A stretch of DNA of 64,000 nt from an uncultured Rikenellaceae bacterium (GTDB taxonomy: Bacteria > Bacteroidota > Bacteroidia > Bacteroidales > Rikenellaceae): NCBI GenBank assembly GCA_946486375.1, contig CAMLTW010000004.1:221391-285390 (forward strand), given 5' to 3'. Shown piece by piece: positions 9,109 to 16,356 of the stretch; the first letter of the stretch is position 1, and each line of letters opens with the position of its first letter. The notes beneath the pieces are model-generated. The model was given only the letters and a program-made list of their open reading frames with translations, was not told where the DNA came from and made no database searches. The translations under genes were made by a program, and so were the position numbers.

Positions 9109-9806
9109 TGGTCGCTTATACAGCTATCGTGTGTGTGCTAGCAAAATTCAGCAGAACGCCAAATTTCCGGGCCGGAAAATCGCATGAAAACGCATTCATT
9201 TCACTTGCCGTGCGCATGAAATTTCCTTTCAGTTAACAGTTAGCAGTATCCACACCGCACCGATTCCGATCCCGAACAAAAACGATCGAAAAACGGTATC
9301 CGGTTTCCGGGGTCTACGGGGATTCCGGCATGCGGGTCGAATCCGATATCGGGATTCCCGGCCTCATCAAAAATAAATAAAAAATCAACAAACAAAAAAT
9401 CTTTACTTCCGAACATCGGCGGTTCGGCTTCGTTTCCGGCAGTGAAAACCGTTTTCTCAGCCGGAATCCGCAAACTCCGCTTCGGGCAGTAAGGGTAAAA
9501 ACTCCCCTTTCGTTCGACGCAGCGGACGACCTTCCCCTTATGCAGACAATCGCCCTTTTCCGGTTCCGTTCCCGCTTTCGGACTTCGCGTAAAAACCGCC
9601 GTTTATGCGTTCCGGAATTTGAGTATGCGGAAAAAATCCTGTAAATTGCCGAAAGGTTTCCGTCCCGGAACCGGTCGCAGACCCCGACAGGGTTGTCCGA
9701 AAGGCAGGGCGGAAACCGGGTATCGTTTCCGGAATCCGCATCTTCCCGGAACCGACCCATCGAAACCGACAGGAACGTCGATACGTTCCGTTAAAACCCG
9801 AACCCG
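9109..9806. other. Non-coding divergent region between susC and the CE15 gene
   Basis: About 700 bases without a believable gene; open frames on either strand have low-complexity, Arg/Pro-rich shadow translations. It contains an AT-rich block at 9360-9400 with a minus-strand promoter, and otherwise GC-rich sequence. No promoter for the CE15 gene was convincingly found. Confidence 0.5.
9368..9396 (-). promoter_or_regulatory. Candidate susC promoter
   Basis: On the minus strand TTTG (9396-9393), 17 bases and TATTTTTG (9375-9368) resemble a Bacteroidetes promoter, with a perfect -7 box. It would give a leader of almost 400 bases containing the double hairpin at 9044-9108. Confidence 0.5.
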
Positions 9807-11444
9807 ATGAAAAAAACAGGGTTGTTTTTCCTGATCGTTTTGTCCGCAGCCGGCCTGCGGGCGCAGGATAATCCGTTTCCGGCTTTTCCGCCCGACGACG
9901 TGACCTGCGAAACGGACTGCGAGCAAATGAAATGGCAACTCGGCCTCACCTTCGCTCCCCGTCCGGAAAAAAACATATTCTACCGGGAATTTCTTTCGCC
10001 CAAATTCCGTTCGATGGGCACGAACCTCGTGCTGGGGCCGCTGAATCCGAAGCAACCCAACGGCAATTGGACGTGGCTGGAAGGAGAAAGCACGACCGGC
10101 CCGCTGGCAGCGGGACGTCCCATGATCGTCGCTTCCCCGGCCAACTTCTGGACAAACTACGTCCAGAGCTGGGAACCCGGCGGGGGCTACCTGACGGGAG
10201 CCGACTTTTACGGACCGCTGGAACTGCACGACCTGCGGGGACTGACGGCAGAGAACTGGCCCGAACGGCGGCAACGGATCTTCGAGGAAGTGCAACGGGA
10301 ACTCTACGGATTCATCCCCGAAGCGGCGAACCGGCTGAAAATCGAATGGAGCGCGGGTGCGGACAGCACGGGAACGGCCGAAGGCGTGGCATTCCGGGAA
10401 TATCGCCTGTCGGGAACGATCGACGTTTCCGGTTATCCGTCCGTACGCCATGCGCCGGTTGTTTCCGCCGTGGTGCGAATGCCATCGGGCCGTGCAGCGG
10501 AAGGGCGTATTCCCCTGATTATCGGTTTCGGGGAAAGCATCGATGAAGAACTGTGGGGGCAACTCTCGCCTCTCGGTATCGCGGTAGCGGCCTTTTCGCC
10601 CCATCGACTGCAACCCGACAACGGAGCTTTCCTGACCAGCTACCTGATCGGGCTGGTCAACCGGGGAAACTGGCGAAAGCCGGACGACTGGGGTACGCTC
10701 GTCGCCTGGTCGTGGGGAGTCGGCCGCCTCATCGATTATTTCGAAACCCACGATACCGGAATCGATCCGGCCCGCATCGGCCTCACCGGACATTCCCGCT
10801 ACGGCAAAGCCGCACTGGTCGCCATGGCCTACGAACCGCGTCTGGCCATCGCCTTCCCCAATTCTTCGGGAGCGTTGGGAGTCGCTCCCAGCCGGAGACA
10901 CTGGGGGCAGGATCTGGAACATGCCACCGGACGGCTGGAATATCACTGGCTGGCCGGGAACTTTCTGAAATACATGGGCGTGCATCCGAGCAGCGCCGAC
11001 GGCTACATGCCCCGGAAAGTGCTCGATCTGAAGGTCGATGCGGAGTCGTTGCTGGCTCTGTGCGCTCCGCGCCCGGTTTTCGTGGGCAACGGCAGCGAAC
11101 CGGCCGGCGATGCCTGGGCCGATCCCTACGGGCAATATCTGGCCTGCGTGGCCGCCGGCCCGGTCTACGAACTGCTGGGCGGAAAGGGAATCCGCATGTG
11201 CGACTCGCTGGAATACAGGGGCGCGAAAATCCCCTATCCGAAAACGGACAAGGCTTATCTGGCCGGGGACATCGGTTACCGCCGTCATCGCGGAGGACAT
11301 ACTCACGCCCCCAACTATTCGGTCTTCGCGCTGTTCGTCGCCAAATACCTGCTGAAAGAAGCGGGAGAAAAGGAAGCGCGAACGCCGGAACAGAAAGAAT
11401 CCGGCGAAAGCGGGCCGCACACCTTACCTCGAACGACACACTAA
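9807..11444 (+). CDS. Glucuronoyl (4-O-methyl) methylesterase, CE15
   Basis: This 545-residue secreted protein (signal peptide ending near LRAQ) is an alpha/beta-hydrolase of CE15. The family motif appears as GHSRYGKAAL with the nucleophile Ser330, and a catalytic histidine is expected in HRGGHTHAPNY (His498 or His500). CE15 enzymes split ester bonds between glucuronic acid of xylan and lignin alcohols or methyl groups. The usual cysteine before the serine is His here, as in bacterial members without that disulfide. The last 25 residues are charged and unlike the family. GH3 follows after 22 bases, so they are likely one operon. Confidence 0.88.
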   Translation: MKKTGLFFLIVLSAAGLRAQDNPFPAFPPDDVTCETDCEQMKWQLGLTFAPRPEKNIFYREFLSPKFRSMGTNLVLGPLNPKQPNGNWTWLEGESTTGPLAAGRPMIVASPANFWTNYVQSWEPGGGYLTGADFYGPLELHDLRGLTAENWPERRQRIFEEVQRELYGFIPEAANRLKIEWSAGADSTGTAEGVAFREYRLSGTIDVSGYPSVRHAPVVSAVVRMPSGRAAEGRIPLIIGFGESIDEELWGQLSPLGIAVAAFSPHRLQPDNGAFLTSYLIGLVNRGNWRKPDDWGTLVAWSWGVGRLIDYFETHDTGIDPARIGLTGHSRYGKAALVAMAYEPRLAIAFPNSSGALGVAPSRRHWGQDLEHATGRLEYHWLAGNFLKYMGVHPSSADGYMPRKVLDLKVDAESLLALCAPRPVFVGNGSEPAGDAWADPYGQYLACVAAGPVYELLGGKGIRMCDSLEYRGAKIPYPKTDKAYLAGDIGYRRHRGGHTHAPNYSVFALFVAKYLLKEAGEKEARTPEQKESGESGPHTLPRTTH

Positions 11445-11466
11445 CCTTCATATTCGACACCACGAC

Positions 11467-14109
11467 ATGAAAAAATTCCTCTTATCGGCGCTTGCATTCG
11501 TCGCCCTGTTGCAGCCTGCAACCCTTTGCGGGCAAAAAACGGCCTACCGGTATCCGTTCCGAAATCCCGACCTCAGCGTCGAACAGCGCATCGACAACCT
11601 GCTCGAACTGCTCACCCCGGAAGAAAAGATCGGCATGATGATGAATTCTTCGCAGGCCGTACCGCGGCTGGGGATTCCGGCTTACGACTGGTGGAACGAA
11701 GCCCTCCACGGCGTAGCGCGGGCCGGTCTGGCCACCGTGTTTCCGCAGGCTATCGGGATGGCGGCCGTCTGGGACGACGGGGAGCACCGGAAAACATTCG
11801 AAATCATCTCGGACGAAGCCCGCGCCAAGTACAACGAAGCGGTGCGGCAGAGCAACCGGGGCCGTTATTACGGCCTCACCTTCTGGACGCCCAACATCAA
11901 CATCTTCCGCGACCCGCGCTGGGGCCGGGGACAGGAAACCTACGGGGAAGACCCCTTCCTGACGGCGCGGCTGGGCGTAGCCGCCGTGCTGGGGCTTCAG
12001 GGCAACGACCCGAACTATTTCAAAACCCACGCCTGCGCCAAGCATTACGCCGTACACAGCGGCCCGGAATGGAACCGGCATTCGTACGATGCCAGACCCA
12101 CGGAAAGGGACTTGTGGGAAACCTACCTGCCGGCTTTCAGGGCGCTCATCTATGAAGCTAACGTGCAGGAGGTGATGTGCGCCTACAACGCCATCGAAGG
12201 GGAACCCTGCTGCGGAAACGACCGGTTTCTGACGGACATCCTGCGGAACAAGTGGGGATACGACGGAATGGTGGTTTCCGACTGCGGGGCCATCAAGGAC
12301 TTCCACCTACCCGACCACCACGGCACCCATGAAACCCCGGCCCTCGCCTCGGCGGACGCCGTGCTGCACGGCACGGACGTGGAATGCGGCAGCGTTTACC
12401 GGAACCTGACGGAAGCCCTCGAAAAGGGACGGATCACCGAAGCGCAGCTCGATGTTTCGCTGCGCCGGATTCTGCGCGGTTGGTTCCGGCTGGGAATGCT
12501 CGACCCGGCCGACCGGGTGCCCTGGAGCGACCTTCCCTACTCGGTGGTGGATTCTCCGGAGCACCGGGCGCAGGCACTGAACGTAGCCCGCAAATCCATG
12601 ACCCTGCTGAAAAACGAAGGCAACGTGCTTCCGCTTAGCAAGCGGATCAAGCGGATCGCCGTCATCGGCCCCAACGCGGCGGACAGCATCATGCAATGGG
12701 GAAACTACAACGGCTTCCCCTCCTCCACCGTCACCATCCTCGACGGCATCCGGTCCAAGCTCCCCCAGGCGGAAATCATCTACGAACGCGGCTGCGATCT
12801 GGTCGATCCGTGGGTGAGAACCTCGCTGCACGAGCATTTCCGCACCGACGGAAAACGGGGCATGAAAGTCGAGTTCTTCAACAACAACGCCTGGCAGGGA
12901 AGACCGGCGGCTACGCTGGTGAACGCTGCGGACGCCATCGGCTACAACAGTTCCGGGGGAACGGCGCTGGCGCAGGGCGTGAATCCGGAGAACACCTCGA
13001 CCCGCATTTCCGGCCGGCTCACGGCTCCGTACAGCGGGGAAGCGGTTCTTACCGTACGGGCTTCCGACGGCTACAAACTGTTCGTGAACGGGAAAGAAGT
13101 GCTGGCGAAAACGGGCCGGGAGGCCTCGGCGCCCTCCGAATACGCGCTTCGCACGGTCAAAGGAAAAATCTACGATATCGTGCTCGAACAGGCCCAGACG
13201 GGGCGGCGGGTCAGCATCGACTTCGCGGTCGTCCGGAAAGAACCGGCCGATTTTTCGGCGCTGGTGAAAAGAATTAAAAATGCCGACGCGGTGATCTACG
13301 TGGGCGGACTGTCGCCGAAGCTCGAAGGGGAAGAGATGCAGGTGAACGCGGAAGGCTTCCGGGGAGGCGACAGGGTTTCCATCGACCTGCCGAAAATCCA
13401 GCGGCAGATGCTCGCCGACCTTCGGAAAACGGGCAAACCGGTGATTTTCGTCCTCTGCACGGGAAGTTCGCTGGCGCTGGAACAGGACGAAAAGAACTAC
13501 GACGCCCTGCTGTGCGCCTGGTACGGCGGACAGGCGGGAGGCACGGCTGTGGCCGACGTGCTTTTCGGGGATTACAATCCGGCGGGACGGCTGCCGGTGA
13601 CCTTTTACAAAAGCCTCGAACAGCTGGACGGCAACCTGAAAGAAACAGACGAAGCCCGACGGGGATTCGAGAACTACGACATGACGGGCCGCACCTATCG
13701 TTACATGACGGAAGCCCCGCTCTATCCGTTCGGACACGGGCTGAGCTATTCCTCGTTCGAGTATGGCGACGCCGTCCTTCATGCGCCTAAAATCGGAACG
13801 GGGGAAAACCTGTACGTCACGGTTCCCGTCACCAACACGTCCGGAATCGGCGGGGAAGAAGTGGTGCAGGTCTATGTCAAGCGCAACGACGATCCGCAGG
13901 CACCGGTCAAATCCCTCCGCGCTTTCAGGCGGGTTTACCTCGAGCCGGGCCAAACCCGGCAGGTGGAATTGCAGATCGACCCCGAATCGTTCCGATTCTA
14001 CGAACCGGGGACGGACGGGCTGGTCGCCAAAGCGGGAGAATACACGATCCTTTACGGAGGCACGTCGGCCGACAGCGGACTGAAGAGCCTCCGGGTAACG
14101 GTGGAATGA
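11467..14109 (+). CDS. GH3 beta-glycosidase with PA14 domain (glucosidase or xylosidase)
   Basis: 880 residues: signal peptide, GH3 TIM barrel (about 30-350), alpha/beta sandwich (about 380-720) interrupted by a PA14 domain (about 455-590), and a fibronectin-III-like C-terminal domain. The nucleophile is Asp272 in MVVSDCGAI. NEALHGVAR and the sequence KHYAVHSGPE are typical of the xylosidase/glucosidase clade. PA14 insertions shape the active-site entrance. It probably removes terminal beta-linked xylose or glucose from oligosaccharides in the periplasm, after the CE15 enzyme has removed the ester. A terminator follows at 14179. Confidence 0.93.
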   Translation: MKKFLLSALAFVALLQPATLCGQKTAYRYPFRNPDLSVEQRIDNLLELLTPEEKIGMMMNSSQAVPRLGIPAYDWWNEALHGVARAGLATVFPQAIGMAAVWDDGEHRKTFEIISDEARAKYNEAVRQSNRGRYYGLTFWTPNINIFRDPRWGRGQETYGEDPFLTARLGVAAVLGLQGNDPNYFKTHACAKHYAVHSGPEWNRHSYDARPTERDLWETYLPAFRALIYEANVQEVMCAYNAIEGEPCCGNDRFLTDILRNKWGYDGMVVSDCGAIKDFHLPDHHGTHETPALASADAVLHGTDVECGSVYRNLTEALEKGRITEAQLDVSLRRILRGWFRLGMLDPADRVPWSDLPYSVVDSPEHRAQALNVARKSMTLLKNEGNVLPLSKRIKRIAVIGPNAADSIMQWGNYNGFPSSTVTILDGIRSKLPQAEIIYERGCDLVDPWVRTSLHEHFRTDGKRGMKVEFFNNNAWQGRPAATLVNAADAIGYNSSGGTALAQGVNPENTSTRISGRLTAPYSGEAVLTVRASDGYKLFVNGKEVLAKTGREASAPSEYALRTVKGKIYDIVLEQAQTGRRVSIDFAVVRKEPADFSALVKRIKNADAVIYVGGLSPKLEGEEMQVNAEGFRGGDRVSIDLPKIQRQMLADLRKTGKPVIFVLCTGSSLALEQDEKNYDALLCAWYGGQAGGTAVADVLFGDYNPAGRLPVTFYKSLEQLDGNLKETDEARRGFENYDMTGRTYRYMTEAPLYPFGHGLSYSSFEYGDAVLHAPKIGTGENLYVTVPVTNTSGIGGEEVVQVYVKRNDDPQAPVKSLRAFRRVYLEPGQTRQVELQIDPESFRFYEPGTDGLVAKAGEYTILYGGTSADSGLKSLRVTVE

Positions 14110-14178
14110 TGCGGCAAAGCCCCGCACCGGGGTACCGGGAATGAAAGGGCTCTCCGTAAATATTTCCTTTTTCGCTAA

Positions 14179-14206
14179 AGGTTCTCCTGCGGGAGAGCCT
14201 TTTTTT
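14179..14206 (+). terminator. Terminator of the CE15-GH3 operon
   Basis: A 9-bp stem with one wobble (14179-14187 with 14191-14200) and a 3-base loop is followed by seven T. Confidence 0.85.
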
Positions 14207-14256
14207 CGTGTGTTGTTTTTCTTTCGGAAACGAAAAAAATTCCCGGAACCGTAACA

Positions 14257-14288
14257 TTTGGAAATTCGGCGAAAGAACGCTACATTTA
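14257..14288 (+). promoter_or_regulatory. Promoter of the GH28 gene
   Basis: TTTG (14257-14260), 20 bases and TACATTTA (14281-14288, 7 of 8 matches to the -7 box). The expected transcript start is near 14295, which supports the ATG at 14324 rather than the upstream TTG at 14258. Confidence 0.6.
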
Positions 14289-14323
14289 AACACTCTTTTT
14301 TGAATTATTTTAAAATCTCGATC

Positions 14324-15946
14324 ATGAACCGAATGTCATTCCTCCCGCTTTTCTTCCGAAGCCGCCGGAAAGCCGCTTTCCCGGCTTTGCTGCTGGCTGC
14401 GGGTCTGCTGGCCGCGCCGGCAGCCGCACAGGACAAACCCCTTCCGACCAAAGAAGAGGTCGGAGCGCTGCACATGCCGGACGAAATCGCCCCCGTCCGG
14501 GCGCCCTTCGCCATGCCGCAGTTCACCAAACCGACGTTCCCGGCGCTGACCGTGAACATTACGGAAAAAGGCGCCCGACCGGAAACGCTCTGCACCAAGG
14601 CCATTCAGGCGGCCGTCGACGAGGTCAGCGGCAAGGGGGGCGGCACGGTGACCGTTCCCGCAGGCATCTGGCGTACCGGGCGGATCAGCCTCAAGAGCAA
14701 CGTGAACCTGCATCTGGAAGCGGGAGCGGAGCTTCATTTCAGCGGCAACATCGAAGACTACCGTCCGGCCGTCTTCACCCGCAACGAAGGAGTGGAAGTG
14801 ATGTCGCTGGGCGCCCTCATTTACGCCAACGGGCAGGAGAACATCGCCGTGACGGGTAAAGGAAAACTGGTAGGGCCGCCGCGCGACTGTCCCATCCAGA
14901 AACAGATGATGCGGTCGGGCGTGATCGAAAACGTCATTTCCGCCGATACTCCGGTGTCGGAACGGGTTTACGAGGGGTACGACGGCGGCCCCGTCTTTCT
15001 GCCGATGTTCGTTTCCCCGATCAACTGCAAAAACGTCTACATCGAAGGGATTACGCTGGAACGGACGCCGTTCTGGAACGTGGTGCCGGTCTACTGCGAC
15101 GGGGTGATCATCCGGGGCATCACGGTGCACTCGGTCGGGATTCCGCGCGGGGACGGCATCGACGTGGAATCCTCCCGCAACGTGCTGATCGAATATTCCA
15201 CCCTCAGTTGCGGGGACGACTGTTTCACCATCAAGGCGGGCCGTTGCGAGGACGGACTGCGGGTGAACAAGCCGTCGGAAAACATCGTGGTGCGCTACTG
15301 TCTGGCCCAGAAAGGGCACGGCGGCATCACCTGCGGCAGCGAAACGGCGGGGATGATCCGCAACCTTTACGTGCATGACTGCGTATTCGACGGCACCGGC
15401 ACCGGCATCCGATTCAAAACCCGGCGCAACCGGGGCGGCGGCGGAGAGAACCTTTATTACGAACGGATCCGCATGGATCTTTCCGGCCCCGCCTTCAACT
15501 GGGACATGCTCGGCAGCCGAACCTACGTGGGCGATCTGGCCAACCGGCTCCCCGCACGGGAAATCAACCAGCTCACTCCGTCCTACAAGAACATCGTGGC
15601 CCGCGACCTGATCGTGGAACGGACGCCTCAGTTCATCAAGGCCACCGGGATTCCCGAAACGCCGCTGACGAACGTGCTGATCGAAAACGCGCAGGTAAAC
15701 TGCAACAGGCTGATCCTGCTCCGGGACGTGAAGGACTTCACGCTTCGCAATGCGGAAATCCGCAGTCAGGACGGCGCCATCGACGTGCTGGACGGCCGGA
15801 ACCTGCTGTTCGACCGGGTGAAATTCACCGTGCCGAACGGCGAAATCCGGATGAAGGTCGAAGGGGAGCTTTCCGGCAACATCCGGTTTGAGGATTGCTC
15901 GCCCGCCAAACCCGTCGGCTGGACGGACACCGAATGGAAACGGTGA
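14324..15946 (+). CDS. GH28 polygalacturonase-type glycoside hydrolase
   Basis: 540 residues with a signal peptide (cleavage near APAAAQ) and a right-handed parallel beta-helix. All GH28 catalytic signatures are visible: Asp280 in GDGID, Asp298-Asp299 in CGDDCF, His332 in GHGG and the substrate-binding Arg363/Lys365 in IRFKTRR. The family hydrolyses alpha-1,4-galacturonan, rhamnogalacturonan or xylogalacturonan, and endo or exo action cannot be told from the sequence. It has its own promoter and lies downstream of the CE15-GH3 operon on the same strand, which fits pectin degradation together with GH78 and CE8. Confidence 0.93.
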   Translation: MNRMSFLPLFFRSRRKAAFPALLLAAGLLAAPAAAQDKPLPTKEEVGALHMPDEIAPVRAPFAMPQFTKPTFPALTVNITEKGARPETLCTKAIQAAVDEVSGKGGGTVTVPAGIWRTGRISLKSNVNLHLEAGAELHFSGNIEDYRPAVFTRNEGVEVMSLGALIYANGQENIAVTGKGKLVGPPRDCPIQKQMMRSGVIENVISADTPVSERVYEGYDGGPVFLPMFVSPINCKNVYIEGITLERTPFWNVVPVYCDGVIIRGITVHSVGIPRGDGIDVESSRNVLIEYSTLSCGDDCFTIKAGRCEDGLRVNKPSENIVVRYCLAQKGHGGITCGSETAGMIRNLYVHDCVFDGTGTGIRFKTRRNRGGGGENLYYERIRMDLSGPAFNWDMLGSRTYVGDLANRLPAREINQLTPSYKNIVARDLIVERTPQFIKATGIPETPLTNVLIENAQVNCNRLILLRDVKDFTLRNAEIRSQDGAIDVLDGRNLLFDRVKFTVPNGEIRMKVEGELSGNIRFEDCSPAKPVGWTDTEWKR

Positions 15947-16015
15947 GAAGGCCGCTCTGTCGGTAACCGGGAAATCCCGTAAGAGTTCGACGCGGGAATC
16001 CAAGCATCCAACGGC

Positions 16016-16215
16016 TTGAGATTCCCGCGTTTTATTTGCGGCGCAGCTGCGCTCCTCGCCATGACGCGAAGGCGGTACGATTCCCCGGCGGCAAGGAGCA
16101 TCCGGTTGCTTTGCGTTATTCCGAGCGTAGCAGATAGGCGGAACGCGGGAATCTCATCCGGTATACAATAGGGATGTTCACGTCGCAACTCGTGTTGCTC
16201 CTCAGCATGACGTTA
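16016..16215. repeat. Dispersed repeat, REP/MITE-like
   Basis: GC-rich repeated units such as 'gctgcgctcctcg' followed by 'atgacgcg', and 'gttcacgtcgcaac', recur at 31302-31368 and (inverted) at 63890-63930. Inverted copies of 'gcgggaatc' and 'gattcccgc' also occur inside. No open frame is present. Such palindromic elements between genes are mobile or recombinogenic in some bacteria; here only the repetition itself is seen. Confidence 0.6.
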
Positions 16216-16275
16216 TGTAATCCGATTTTTCCTGCCGTTTGGAAATCGAAGAGCCTTGCGGTACGACTGCAAAGA

Positions 16276-16302
16276 AGAGGCCGCCCTTTGAAGGGCGGCC
16301 TC
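16276..16302 (-). terminator. Terminator of the TonB-receptor operon
   Basis: A near-palindrome (AGAGGCCGCCCTT with its complement, 2-base loop) 55 bases after the receptor stop codon. The T-run is weak on both strands, so it may act bidirectionally. Confidence 0.75.
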
Positions 16303-16356
16303 TTGCGTACTTCCGGAAACGGAAACGGAAACGAACCGTTTCCGATCCGAAGAAGT

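Noticed and set aside
16016..16215. CRISPR array
   Set aside because: The repeated units are irregular and palindromic without evenly spaced spacers, and no cas gene is near.
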